From positions 2,108,001-2,172,000 of the forward strand of contig JAMXBD010000057.1 in assembly GCA_024138025.1 (NCBI GenBank): a stretch of DNA of 64,000 bases. Direction: 5' to 3'. The number at the start of each line of letters is the position of its first letter. Position 1 is the stretch's first letter. The notes below the pieces were generated by a model. The model was not told the origin of the DNA. It searched no databases and saw nothing but the letters and a program-made list of their open reading frames with translations. Positions 22,739 through 35,195 of the stretch are shown here, in pieces. Made by a program: the position numbers and the translations under genes. This DNA comes from Combretum micranthum (taxonomy: Eukaryota > Streptophyta > Magnoliopsida > Myrtales > Combretaceae).

Positions 22739-24700
22739 ATGGAAAGTGAAACACAAAGAGTTCCTACAAGAAGCTTAAAGTACCCAAACCTAGATGGCAT
22801 ATATTCATTGAGATTTAGATCTTAAGATAACAAACCAAGGTTCACATATGATGACGATAATGTGTCAGAAAACTTTAATCAAACCTTGCAAGATAAGGAA
22901 ACATTAGGAATAATGAATGTGCTAGAGCAGATAGACACTTCAAAATGGAAAGGAAATAGGACTTCAGCCTCTAGTTGTGTTGATGATACAATTAAGAAGA
23001 TAACGGAAATGGAAAGATATCTTAATGCTAGATACAATTCCTATGCACAAGAGATAAAAAGCTAACCAATGGAGTATTAAAAAGGAAGAAGAGGATACAA
23101 ATGAGGAAGAGCCATTAAGACCAATCCAATATTGGGAAGATGATTTTTTTTATAAGATATGGAGAAGATACTAATCCTTATGAAACATGGTTAGAAGAAA
23201 AGGGAATCTTAGGAGAAATGCAATAAGTAAAGTTTGAAAAGAAGACAGAACAAGGAGATGTTTATTGTTTTGGGAAGGAAAATAAGGAAATGGAGATTTG
23301 ATAGAATTACTAGAAGAAGTCATGCAAATAGAGCAAGACTTTGAGTCTAGACAAGGTTTTGAGTTAAAAACAAGTTCACAAAGAGTTATTGAGACCATAG
23401 GAGAACAAACACATGTATTTGAAAATGCTATGATGAATAACATTGAAGATATGGAATCAAATACAATTTCCTCTATAGTAACATATAGAAGATAGGACAT
23501 GTGGGAACGAATCTCAACCAGGGTACCTTATACTCAATATGTTGAAAGAGAACCAGGTGATAGGATATATAAAGGAAGAAGGATGCCATGTGAAACATTT
23601 AGATAAAAGGAACTTGATAGACAATGGAAGATTCCTCAATATAAGTGCACATGATCCGCAAAGTTAAGGACCCTTAGTTGATAATTGGACACAAATGGTT
23701 GTCAAGGCATGGAAAGATAGTCCTTTAACAAAAGATACAGATCAAATGTACATATATTTAGAATCTTTCTTAGGAGAAACTGCAAGAGCAATATGGGAAT
23801 CATATGGGAAAAATTTTCCACAACATGTAGCTATAGATAAAGCTTTAAGGGTAAATCCATATAACTTTTGTAGTAAGATAAGGGAAATATTAACAAGAAA
23901 AGCACCACAGATTGGTGGATATGACCAACAAAGGAATGCTATAAGGAATCTAGAACAATTACAAATAAAGGATTGATATTTTTTTTAAAAGGTATATAAA
24001 GGAATGTTTTATATGATTGCACCATTTTTAGCTGCTATTATGAAAAGTTGATAGCAGACAAATTGTCTCTAAAGTTACCAGGACCATTAGGAGCAAAAGT
24101 GTATAAAGAATGGAAGGAAAAGGTTAAACCAACTCTAAGAGATGAGTTAAATAACTTAGGAACAAGGATAAAGTTTCTTATAGATAAGTTAATAGAAAAG
24201 TGTATAGCTTTACAAATAAACAGGCAATTAAAAGGAGGAAATTACAATTTCTGTCAAACCATTTATACTCCACAAGTATATGGAACAAGAGAAAAGAATA
24301 AAAGGAGGCCAAAACCAAAGTATAGGCCTAAAAAGAAATACTTTGCAAAGAAAAGTAGGACAAGGAGAAAACATAGAAGGCCGTAGGATAATTGGACTTA
24401 AGGAAATGGATCAGAAGACCATCAATGCAAATTTTGTTCAGGATATCCAATAATCAAACTCAAATATCAATGCAAAAGTTGTATGGTGAAATCTTGTGAA
24501 ATATGCCTGGAACAAAGAAATGAAATATTTCAATTTAATGAAAAGTTTATTGTTAACAGGAGTTTCCAACAGGATTCTATAGGAGAAAGGATAATGAGGA
24601 TTGATAATAAGATAGATAGGATAGAAGAAGAACTACAGGGAATAAAAGAAATACTAACAAGTTTAGAAAAATGAAAGGCAAAAAACAATGTGAACAAAGG
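22739..24700 (+). pseudogene. Viral coat protein region
   Basis: An ATG at 22739 opens a region with an acidic N-terminal part (KEEEDTNEEEP near 23080-23115), a capsid-like core at 23695-24050 (WKDSPLTKDTDQMYIYLESF and following), and a strongly basic tail at 24280-24385 (Arg/Lys repeats). It is followed by a Cys-rich segment at 24430-24520 with three CxxC pairs. Acid-core-basic-Cys order is the normal caulimovirid coat protein arrangement; basic and Cys-rich parts bind nucleic acid. A coiled-coil-like stretch follows at 24590-24674. Several stops and frame changes occur. Confidence 0.75.
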
Positions 24701-25410
24701 AATAATAACAAGAAAAGGAGATGACCATGATGACATAGTAAGGAGTTACATGAGAGCAGCGAATACATCTTTAGAAAGGATAAAGGAGTTAAAAATGTCA
24801 AGTCCAGATAAAAGACATGTTACAAAGTTCATAAGAGTATATATATCAGGACAAGGTTATACTTTAAGAAATAAACAATAGAGTTAGATGCATTAATAAA
24901 TACCAGTACTACTGTAAATATGATAGATGAAAGGACATCACCTGTAGATGAACTTAAGCAATGGATATATGTAAAATAAGTTCAGATACTCATGAAAATA
25001 AAACAAAAGAATTTAGATGTATAAAGAAACATAAAGTAAGTTTTTTTCATAAGAGAAGAATGGATTATACCTATGCATAGTGGAATGATACAATTATAGA
25101 GTTTTGGTAGTTCAAAAATTAGATGTACAATAGGATTAGATTTTTTATTAAACAATCACCATCGTATCTTGATCACTAGATATACTATAAATATTTTAGG
25201 ACATCCTGCTATAGGATATCAAAACTATTTAGAGAACACAGAACCAAACATCAGATTGTTGCAAAGGCATGCCAAAAAGGATAGAAAGAATTGTGATTGT
25301 CAAAAGTTAGGAGAATATCAAGAAAACGAAAATAGTAAAATAGGTATAGAGGAAAATTCAAAGGAATATGAAGAATTAAAAGAATTCTTAGGACAAGAAA
25401 TTGAGTAGAA
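24690..25410 (+). pseudogene. Viral aspartic protease region, active site lost
   Basis: After a 63-codon open piece (24690-24881), the frame shows ALINTSTTVN at about 24895-24925, the position of the pepsin-like active site (normally D-T/S-G). The Asp and Gly are replaced, so the protease could not work. A downstream IGLDFLL block (about 25130-25150) fits the C-terminal hydrophobic-Gly element of retroviral-type proteases. In live relatives this enzyme cuts the polyprotein. Stops at about 24960, 25013 and 25097 also break it. Confidence 0.7.
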
Positions 25411-26480
25411 AGAAATAGTTTTAAATGCAGGAAAGAAGGTAAAATGGGAAGAGGTATACAAGTTTTTGGAAAACTCATATTTGGAAATAGGTTATCTAGA
25501 TATTAACTAAATCATTAGTAGTCTGGAAAGGAAAGAATTTTTTGGTGAAAATCCTATAAGATTTTAGGAGAGGAATAAGATAATATGTAAATTAGATATA
25601 ATAAATCCTAATTTAAAAATTTATTCTAGGGAATAGAATGTGATAATTTAGATAGGAAAAATTTTGAAATACACATAAAAGGATTGTTAGAATTAGGAGT
25701 CATAGAAAGATCAAACAATCAATACAAAAGTCTTACATTTATTGTTAGAAAAATGAGTGAGATAGCAAAAGGAAAATCAAGAATGATAATAGATTATAGG
25801 AAATTGAAAGATAACACAAGGAACAATTCTTATAATCTTCCCAATAAAACTAAATTGGTTAACAAAATATAAAATTGTTACATATTCAGTAAGTTTGATT
25901 GTCAGTCAGGATTTTAGCAGGTAAAAATGGACGAAGAGTCATAACTATGGACTGCTTTTAGCTATCCACAAGGACATTTTCAATGGAAAGTTATGTCATT
26001 TGGTTTAAAAATGCATCTTTAATTTTTTAAAGGAAAATGTATATAGCTTTTTAGAATTTAAATGATTTTATTGCAATTTATGTGGATGATGTTCTTGTGT
26101 TTTTAAAAGTAAGCATGAACACATACGACATTTAAAGATGGTACTTTAAAATTTCAAAGATAAGGAATAGTGATAAGCACAAAAAAGGCACTGCTTTTCA
26201 AAAGGAACATTGAATTTTTAATAGTAGAAATAAGAGAAGGAAGAATAAAGTAACAAGAACACATACTCGGAAAGGCGTGAGAATTTCCTGAACAAATGAC
26301 CAAAAAGCAATTACAGGCATTTTTAGGTTTGCTAAATTATGTAAGACATTTTATAAAGTATTTGAATTCTTTAGTAGGATCCTTTTATAACAAATTTCAT
26401 GTTTTAAAAGTTTGTCTCAGGAAAATATGAAGCAAATAAGAAAAATAAAGAAACAGGTTAAAAAGTTACCAATGTTAATA
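25411..26480 (+). pseudogene. Viral reverse transcriptase
   Basis: RT blocks occur in order: LLELGVIERS (25684), SRMIIDYRKLKDNT (about 25780-25820), FSKFDCQSGF (25884-25915), SYPQGHFQWKVMSFGLK (25963-26013) and IYVDDVLVF (active site Tyr at 26079, both Asp codons intact to 26090), then a thumb-like part with a FLGLLNYVRHFI-type segment near 26320-26355. This enzyme copies pregenomic RNA into DNA. The catalytic motif survives while stops (for example 25870 and 25915) and frameshifts kill the frame. The sequence is of pararetrovirus/gypsy type, not copia type. Confidence 0.9.
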
Positions 26481-26900
26481 TTACCCCTAAACACAGATTT
26501 CTTGATCATTGAAAATGATGGATGTAATCTAGGATAGAGAAGAATTTTATTAACGAAACTCCATAAATATGCAGATAGGAAAACTAAAGAACTTTACAGG
26601 TATACAAGTGGAAAGTTTAAGGAAAAAAATTTACCAAGTATAGATAGGGAAATTATGGTTGTTGTAAATTGTTTAGATAATTTTATATTATTTATGTTAA
26701 ATAAAAAGGAAATATTAGTTAGAGCAAATTATGAAGCTATAGTTAAGTTCCATAAGAATACAAGAAGTAATAAAATGAGTAGGAAAAGATGATTAAAATT
26801 TAAAGATGTAATGATAAATAAAGGATATAAGGTAGAATTTGCATACATAAAAGGAAAACATAATACGAAAATAGATGAATTATCACGCTTACTAATATAA
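26481..26900 (+). pseudogene. Viral RNase H domain
   Basis: The expected RNase H blocks follow the RT. There is an Asp in an ENDG context (about 26508-26520), a KYADRKTKEL segment, a SGK then IDREIMVVVNCL block holding the usual Glu (about 26640-26675), and a closing HNTKIDELSRL block (26862-26893) before a TAA at 26898-26900. RNase H removes the RNA template. A stop at about 26535 and another near 26790 interrupt it. Confidence 0.82.
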
Positions 26901-26922
26901 TTAATTTTTTTTTTTAGAAAAC

Positions 26923-27640
26923 ATGGAATTCCAAAAAAACAAAGGATTTAGGCCACCAAGGAGGCCAATGTTTTCTCAAAGTTCATAAGGAAGAAGCTCT
27001 AGTTCTCAAGGAATAAGGTTATCAGAAGTCATGGAAGGACCATAAGTCATGATTGGTGATATAGCTTCACCTGTATTACCAACAAATTCTCTAAAAAAGT
27101 TTCAAGCATCACCCACAATTAATGTTAATGGTGAAATACATATTGCTCTCATAAACATAAATGGTGTATGGTCTTTGACAAGTCAAGACAAATTTAAATA
27201 TGTAATTTGTTGCACTCTAGCTAGGTATTTTAACTAGATAGAAACATAGGGTGTTAAAAGGTACGGAAACTTGCTACATGAAAAGACCACAGGAAAATGA
27301 ATTACCACAAGGAACAAAGAAACAAAATAAAAGAAAATATCAAATGTATGGAGTAGCCAAAGGATATACTCCATGAATATTTTACCATTAGCTTGATGTG
27401 ATTTCACAAATTGTTGACTATCCTAATCTCTCTTAGAGAGGATTTAATGATTTAAACACTGCAATAAATTGAGTCAAGCAAATATCAAAAAAGGAAAATA
27501 TTTACATTAATCCAATACTTCATGAATAATAATATGCAAAAACAGGATTTGTACATTCAGATGGAAGGTATCAAACTCTCAAAAATCTGGCAGAACAACA
27601 AAGTAAATTCTCTGCTTAGAAATAAAGAGTCCACCTGAAA
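26923..27640 (+). pseudogene. Viral 3' ORF with viroplasmin-type (Cauli_VI) signature
   Basis: Starting at an ATG 22 bases after the RNase H stop, the region encodes a basic N-terminus, a 62-codon open stretch at 27049-27237 and, at about 27340-27480, a segment with KYQMYGVAKGY, then a YPNLS and RGFNDLNTAIN pattern. This order fits the RNase-H-like N-terminal domain found in caulimovirus inclusion-body/transactivator proteins. Stops fall inside that signature (near 27373, 27388, 27435). A homologue of the viral translational transactivator is inferred; without alignment this is moderate confidence. Confidence 0.6.
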
Positions 27641-27699
27641 AGAGGACAAAAGAAAACATAAAGGAACAAAAGGCAAGCTTTAAATTGAGGAATTGGAAC

Positions 27700-28335
27700 T
27701 AGAACTATCTCTCATGATTTCGGTTCGGTTCCATGAAACCATCAGTTCCTGATTTTAGTTTTGGAGCCGCCAATTCCTCGACTCCGGTTTTGGAACGTGA
27801 AATCGTCTTTTCTAAATAAAAAATAAAAAGTAAATTTAAAATTTAAAATAATTATTAGATCTAAAAGTATTAAAAAATTTAACCAAAATTTTAAAAAATT
27901 TATTTATAATACACATTTATATTTACAAACATATTCATTATCAATTATAGTTAGTATTATGAAATCGTAAAATACTCTGGAGGATAGAAAAAAATTACAA
28001 TGCAAAAAATAGTCTCACATTATTAAGAAAATGAATTTTATTTTTAGGAGAAGTTTATGTAAATTAATTATATATGATTTTTAGCTATATTTATTCGTGT
28101 TGTTGATAATAACATATTAAATATTATGAATAAGTAATAAATTTTACTATTTATATGAAATAATTTAAATATTAATAATTATATATTGAATATTATTTTT
28201 TTTCTTTTTTTTTCAATGAAACTAGATGGAACCGATGGTTCCACAGCCAATTCTGGAACCAGCCAATCAATCTAATTCCAGTTTTGGAACCACTGAAAAT
28301 TATTCCAATTAGAAACCGGACCATGCCTAGGTCTA
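27700..28335. mobile_element. hAT-type MITE at the 3' edge of the pararetrovirus
   Basis: Both ends are rich in GGTTCC / GGAACC and CCGGTTTTGGAAC-like words in inverted arrangement around a very AT-rich core. The right end is GGACCATGCCTA. The left end is less clear (CTCATGATTTCGGTTCGG). About 630 bp, noncoding. A TSD was not securely identified. It may have truncated the viral 3' end. Confidence 0.6.
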
Positions 28336-29137
28336 CAACCATGGTTTAACCTCTAATTCAGCTTGCTTTTATCAAAAAAACTCTCGGCCTTGTCTGATCA
28401 AAGTTAGCGTCGAGTTGCATCTCACAACATTAATTAAAACATAAATATACCTCGTAATCCATTTAACAACACTACTCTAAGGCTACTATATACTAGAGTG
28501 GCTATCTAGTCCATTTTTAAAATACGAAATCATATATTAACATTCGAAAACACTCTATCAATTTGCTAGTATTATATCAAATGTATATAAATTTCCATCA
28601 GAGTACATACTGAAGATAAATCTCCAAAGTAGCCATAGTATCAAACAATCTCTAAAGTAAATTATCTAGAAGGATGCAAAGTAAACCAAGGCAGACGTAA
28701 AAGGGAGTCAGTACGCTCCAAACTCAGGAAAAAAAATCAATTTTTAAATTTTTTTTTAAATATATATTGTATGCATATTATAAAGAGCAAATAATGATAT
28801 GAAATCAAATGTAGCAAGTAATTAGATACTTAGTTTTCCATTCATAGTTACTCTGGTTTCTCTTTCTCTCGATTTCTCTTTTTTTAACTTTTCTTTTCTT
28901 TTTTTTTTTTTTACAATAACTAATAAAATTAAATTCATTTATCATAAATTTATATTTAACTAAGTAAATTATTGTGAACAACAATTTTTATTCATAGTAC
29001 ACTACAAAGAATAACTATGTTGCCTATATTACAAATCTTTTGATTTTACCACATAAAGATTTTCTAAATGATACTAATTATATAATTTGATATTTCAAAA
29101 ATTAACTCTGTCAATAATTAATCTTCAAGTAATATAT
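28336..29137. repeat. Gypsy-like LTR-type remnant
   Basis: No gene. Phrases such as GATGCAAAGTAAACCAAGGCAG and AAAAGGGAGTCAGTACGCTCC look like LTR-derived sequence of the same group as the 30.2 kb and 32.9 kb remnants, but no second copy of this part exists in the window. From 28730 on it is AT-rich with a poly-T/CT tract at 28855-28912. Confidence 0.35.
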
Positions 29138-30066
29138 TAGGGGTAAGCAGGTAACCCTATCGTATAGAGTATTCACCCGGACCCTACTCGATTGGGTAGG
29201 GTCCTGGTGGGTATTAAAGGTTATAAGCTAAGGTTCGGTATAGATTTTACAGGACCTGCTTTCATAGGGTAGGGTATGGATATGAGGTATGAATCCACCC
29301 TAGAACCTATACTAGTACATATTTTAGAGTATATTATATCTATCTTATTAAACATTATAAAGCAATGTTAATATACACAAAATAAGTAACAATAATCCAT
29401 TTTTTATTTGACGACCACTTTTTATTCAAGATTATTATTTTGCAAATTATCTTCCAGAAATTATTACTATAGAAGAATTTGTATTATTTTATTTTGGAAA
29501 CACTTGTTATTTTTATTTTAGAATGCCTATAACTATATGTATATACCTGAGCTCTCAAATTATATAGATATGTTATTTATCTTCTAATACTAGTTAATAT
29601 GAAAATTGCTCTAAAGTTTTTTATTTTAACATCTGCTACAATGTCTACAATTTTGTTTATTATCATATAAACACATTCTATAGATTTTTGTTATAAATTT
29701 CAACTTCTCCACATAAATAGATTCTACATATTGCAGAACTTGTGATATTAACATATTACTTTTAAAATTCCTTTTCATATGCTATTTATAGTGAATGTAT
29801 GAAATTAAGGTAGTTATACATACTACAGGATATAAAATACTACAAACCTGAAATTTATCAAAATACGAAAAAAAATAGATATTTCGTAAGTAAACCAACA
29901 GGTTCAATAGGGTACTCTCTACCGTGTAGGTTTTATAGGATACAAGGTATAGGATGGGTAAAAGATGCCACAGAATAGGTTCAACGTACCAAATCTAATA
30001 CCCTATAGCATATAAGGTACGATAGTAGTACTTCATACCCTACCTATCATGTACCCACTCACCTTA
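29138..30066. mobile_element. hAT-type non-autonomous element, 929 bp
   Basis: The left terminus is TAGGGGTAAGCAGGTAACCC and the right terminus, read inward on the minus strand, is TAAGGTGAGTGGGTAC. Subterminal regions are rich in GGGTA / TACCC words. The flanking octamers are TAATATAT (29130-29137) and CAATATAT (30067-30074), 7 of 8 identical, fitting a hAT TSD. No transposase is present in the AT-rich core. Confidence 0.78.
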
Positions 30067-32857
30067 CAATATATATACAACCTCTTAACCAATGAACTAA
30101 ATGCCCTTAATTATATCTTGAATAGAATCTTTCTCTAACTAATGGTGTTTTAGAAAATATCACAATGAAATTATTAACAAAATTCTTGTACATATATAAG
30201 ATGTAATATAACTATAATAACAAACGAATGCACATAAATAATTCTAATATTAAATTAATTAAGATCTACTCCCTAATGGTATCATGCTGCATCCCTCCTC
30301 GAAGTAAACATGTCTAGAGTACTCGATGAGTCCACGTCACTCTCATGATCCCAACCTGCCTCTACCACATCCCATGGAGTTCGTATGTATAATCAATAAA
30401 AGTAACTTCACCTGCAATGGTAAAAATAAAGAGCGAGTCACAAAGAACTCAACATGATACCGATCACGCATCCCTACTCAATGCTAATTGCGCACATACT
30501 TGATTTCTAGATGCGGCGACACAACCATTTATTTCTTTACAAAATAAAGTAAAGCAAACAACACAATAGTGTGATTCTTGAATGCATAATGAGAATCAAA
30601 AGAGTCTTATCCACAGCAATAGATTTTCGGGTTGACAAGTATTACCAAATATTTATCTAACTCAACCCATCTATAATATTTGATATAACAACAACTAATA
30701 ACATCTAATAAGTAGTATATATTGTCCACAAATCATTGTCAAGTTCAACAATTCATAAACCTAATCCATCACTATAATAAATCTGAGTTTTAAAAACAAA
30801 AATTCTATCTTTAAGCATAAGTTTCTATAGCAAAAACTATCATCGTTGATTCTATTTATTGCAATATAACTTGTTTTACCCATTTTCTACTATAGAATTT
30901 CTGCATCGAAAGATCAACTTTGTTGCAGTTCGTTCATTAAATATTATAAGCGAATTTCATATTCATATCACACCTACTATGACTTTTCGTTACTTCAATT
31001 GATTGTAATTTCAATCTGATTCCCTCATGTCAAATACCATAGTATGACGATATGAGCATTTAAACTACCTTGGACTGATTATTATACCCGAAGTAGCAAT
31101 TACAAGGGTGTTGTACTCTAATCTAATGTACCAACAAATAAGTAGCACTCATTTATCTTAGCTAAGTCTACATTTATCCTGATATTAAACCTAACCACTA
31201 TGTACCTGTAAAATGTTGCACCATAAATGGAAAACACAATTTGGCCAAAAAAAAAAATGGAAAACACAATTAATACATCAATCATTTGTTTAGAAAATAG
31301 TCAAATAAAAGAATAATTCATCAGAAGAAAAATATTATTATCAAGTTAATTATTTCATCTACAAATATTATTTAAATTCGTTAATCTTGTAAACCTTGTG
31401 ACGTTTAGTTTTATAAGATTAATGAATTTAAATTTATAAATCAAATTAATTTCACTAGTCTATAATTTTTATTTCAATTATTAATTTCTAATTTAATTTT
31501 TACATCTTGTAATTAATTAATACTAGTTCAATCGATTGTAATCAAAACAAATTAAAGAAGATTTTAGTCAGGTCAATACTGGACCAACTTAGTCCTATTT
31601 TCTTTTAATTTATTTAATTTACTATTTTTTACGATTAAAAATTGTCCAAAATCCGTCAGTGGCAAACCAATTGCTCGGTGATCTGATTAGTTTGATTAAG
31701 CTACTAGACATAAACCACTTTAGTAAGCACTTTTCTTTTTAAACTTCATTTAATCATTTCATTTTTTTTATTTTAAAAATATTTTAAATTTTAATATTTA
31801 GTAATATTACTATTTTTTTATTAATTTCCATTTTTTTTCACTCATACAAACTTAAATTACTAACCTGAAGGAGATCCTTTCATAGCCATCGACTTATCTA
31901 GCTATAATAATTCTCATGTTTACACCATCCAACTTATCTTTGAAGATTAACTGAATACAGAACTATTATGATCCAAATCTTTTGTTCGAATTTGGAACCG
32001 TGTTGTTAATGGTTTCATCTTTTTGTTGATTCAAATCAAAATGTGAAGATTTAATCTAAATGATTCCCTAGTTATTTCAAATTACTCATAAAAAAAATCT
32101 AGTTTTTAGATGACTCAAGAGTCTTTTAAGTACTTTAATTTGAGTTTTACTTAAAATACGATGGACATTCAAGCTGAAGATTTCAACGAACATTTATCAT
32201 TTCCAGAAAATTCGACGAACACAAATATGAATTCAACTTAAGCCACATTTACTTAAAGACCATTCTTAACAATGGTATCACATATGAGATTCCATCAATC
32301 ATATGCATTTAACTTAATTTAATTCATCAATAACACTTTAAACACATTGAACTTTACCAATAACACATTCATTATTTTTTAAATCTTTTGAAAAACTCAA
32401 AATAAATATAAATATATTCAAGATTAAAACTATAACATAACTTGAACCTATTACATTTTAATCATCCAAAGCCCAACATTAATTTATCCAGAACTTTAAA
32501 TTCATCAAAATTACACCATGAATAAGATTGAATACATTTAAACTATTTACATACTCATTTTATCTACCACCTTTGTTTTATTAGTTTCATCTTAACAATT
32601 AAGTACTCAAACTACTTCTAATCAGCTCTAAACTTCAACACACTTCTATTGTCATCAAATTAATCATTTCAACACTTTAATCATCATTCAAACAACCCAA
32701 TAATAGGTATGACACACATTATATCCTTATATAAAATTACTCAATAGACTTCTAAGTTAATTTTATGCATTTAATTATTGTTTCAATACTTCAATTAACC
32801 ATTTAACATCTTCACATTACCCAAGAATCACATATATACCATCAATACACATACATA
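30067..32857. repeat. LTR-derived and AT-rich noncoding sequence
   Basis: From about 30270 to 30500 the words CTCATGATCCCAACCTGCC, CTTCACCTGCAATGG and GAGCGAGTCACAAAGAACTC resemble gypsy LTR sequence as known in other plants. The remainder to 32857 is AT-rich with no open frames of note. No coding feature is supported. Confidence 0.4.
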
Positions 32858-33905
32858 TTATCATGACCCGAAATAAGGCCTAGTCGGATTCACTAGAAGC
32901 TATCATGCCACGTGTGCATCATTATATGATAACCATCTTGTGTATCAAGAGTTCACAAGACTCTATTTAATATTTAATTACTAAAGTTGTTTATGATATA
33001 CGAATATATTCGATACACAAAAATAGTATAGGATTTCAACATTCTACTATTTGACAGGATCGCAGAAAATCGATATTTCCTACCAAACAATCATAGATAG
33101 CATATTTATATCAACCTAAATAGCAAAAGAAATCTTATCCATGATTTAGAATTGGTATCTGCATCCCCGACTTAACTTTTCAAGTTCTTACGATAACTAT
33201 CTTGGGGTAAGATGACTCTCATTCACACCATTCTTATCTTGTCCCGCTCTTACGGAGTTACTACAAAATAATCTACTAAGGGGCGAGCAAAACCACAGCT
33301 TAATAAGATGGGAATGCAATTTCCTCATTACTACCTCAAACATAAGTAAGTTATCAACCATATACTATGCATGAACACTCATATGCAATGTAGACATCAC
33401 CTGCAGTCTTCCAGTAACCAGAATGAAGTCTAGGATTTATCCCCTCCTTAACCTAAGGTTTGAGAATGCTTAGTTTCGTCAGCATCTAGGTCATCCAAAC
33501 TTAAGTTCACTTATCACAAGTCCCACGACGGCCTTAATTGCTTAAGTAGGGGTGGCTTACAATTAGACCTGAGACGATGGTTTGACATGGTTTCATAGAC
33601 CGTGATTAACCCGTATCATTTAGTTCATTCTACGAAACCGAAACTTAACTTAATTTTTCCTCACAAAGGCCTTAAGTGCTCAATCTAGAGGTAACTCAAC
33701 TTAAATGAAGTGGATATATCCATAACTTAAATTTTCCTATCGAAAGGCTATTAACTAGGAGGGTTTTTGATCATATGAAAAGAAAATTTCTAATAAATAA
33801 ATTTTCCTATCATTCCATCATCGGATGGTGACGGTAAATAAGAATGTAATGTTGTGCAATTGATGCGTTCCATCTGAGTATAACAATTAATTCCACTAAT
33901 TCTTT
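32858..33905 (-). repeat. Gypsy-like LTR remnant, family copy 2
   Basis: This stretch begins with TTATCATGACCCGAAAT, so on the minus strand it ends GGGTCATGATAA. It is collinear with 7137-8420 through CCACGTGTGCA, ACAAGACT, TACCAAA.AAT and GCGAGCAAAACCACAGCT. The sequence from 35395 on may be its continuation, split by the block at 33906-35394. Confidence 0.5.
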
Positions 33906-34848
33906 CCTAATATCAGATTAACAATAGGCAAGTGTACCTATCAATTGTAGTATAGGAATGAATTATGGGTCGTATTCCTTGGGATCCTGACAATTACTAT
34001 TACTCGCCCTATCAATCATTATCTAGCAATCAATTTAATGTATGTTTAATTATTAATTAATTAGATAATTCTAATTTTAACTATATTAACTACCAATTTT
34101 TATCACAATGACATATAAAACATAATTTTAACAAATTATTAACACATATACAGAAAGATTACTCCATCATATTAACAGGATTTAACTAAATTCATCCGTA
34201 AATTACTTATCTGTAGAATTCTTAATTCATGACCATTATTCTCATAATAGATCAATCCTAATCCTAATTGTATCTATTAGAATCTCTTCTAAGTTAATAG
34301 CCAATTCAGAATTGCATTAAAGCTCTTATTATCCTCAAATTCTTTGAAAACATGCAGCAAACTTCTTATTAACATCTCTATCAACAAGAGTAGTTTGTTC
34401 TAGTGCCTTAGATCTACTCAAGGGAATTGTTTCTCAACCTTTTCCAATGAGATCTGATGTAGGAATATGTCGTGCACTACAAATTCCTAACTTATTTGAA
34501 GACCCAACACTAAAAATTCGTAATTAAACAGATTATAACAGATATATATATGCTTCCTGTTATACAACTTCGTAATAACTTAATCACTACTCATTCATAC
34601 TGACATATAAACACAAACGTATAACAAACATAATAGAAACTACGATAAACATTCAATGAACAAGAAAAGAGAAGAAGTAAAACCCCTTTTTAATGACTAT
34701 GAAGTGGTTGTACAAATGAATTCTGGATCCAATGACTTTCTCAAGTTCTTCTTGGAATCCGACTCTCTCTCTCCTCTAAGTTCTTTTCTAAAATATATCA
34801 TGTGATGTCCCTTTTTAGAACGAATCACCCCTCTTTATATTCAATGGG

Positions 34849-34870
34849 GGTCGTGTTTAAAAACACGACC
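34849..34870. repeat. 22-bp near-perfect palindrome
   Basis: GGTCGTGTTTA and AAAACACGACC pair over at least nine bases on each side around an A/T centre. It lies at the edge of the GTACGGCCGTAC-rich block and is likely part of the same retroelement sequence. Confidence 0.6.
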
Positions 34871-34974
34871 TTTTACTAAAACCAACTAACAGTCATACTG
34901 TTTCAAGAAGACAATAATGACCCATTTCTAAAAGTCACGACCGTACAATACTCATTTTCTTTGTAAATATGCAT

Positions 34975-35195
34975 TTTGTACGGTCGTACAAGAGGGAGTG
35001 CTAAGTACTGGAAGTCAATATTCAAGCTTGTACGGGCGTGCAACATAAATCTCCTTCAATTACTTCTTCATCACCACATGTACGGCCGTACATGTCGAAT
35101 TTGCTTCAAAATTTCTTGGTGCACGGGCGTACAAGAGCCCGTACCAGCCACTGGCTTGCATTTTCTTCACTTTGAGAGTTGTACGGCCGTACATC
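34975..35195. repeat. Cluster of GTACGG(C/T)CGTAC palindromes
   Basis: Repeated words are TTGTACGGTCGTACAAG, CTTGTACGGGCGTGCAAC, TGTACGGCCGTACATG, GCACGGGCGTACAAGAGCC and TTGTACGGCCGTACATC. They are spaced 40-65 bp apart and GC-rich against an AT-rich background. A related set (ACACGGGC, GGGTCGTG, ACACGACC) occurs at 36060-36250. Such ACACGGGCGTGT-like arrays occur in some plant gypsy elements. Confidence 0.7.

Larger units (their letters stand above)
20237..27690 (+). mobile_element. Endogenous pararetrovirus (Caulimoviridae), defective
   Basis: About 7.4 kb on the plus strand keeps the gene order of a caulimovirid genome: small 5' ORFs, 30K-type movement protein, coat protein with basic tail and Cys-rich region, aspartic protease, reverse transcriptase, RNase H and a Cauli_VI-like terminal ORF. 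No integrase is present, which separates it from LTR retrotransposons. Every ORF has stops or frameshifts, many at TAG/TGA codons compatible with C-to-T decay. Base use is purine-rich on this strand, unlike the flanks. No tRNA-Met primer site or intergenic promoter region was found, so the copy is partial or linearised elsewhere. Genus is not assigned. Confidence 0.9.

Noticed and set aside
23171..23500. 109-codon minus-strand frame in the viral region
   Set aside because: Antisense shadow of the coat-protein region on the plus strand.
24530..24801. Two overlapping minus-strand frames, Leu/Ser-rich
   Set aside because: Antisense of purine-rich viral coding sequence.
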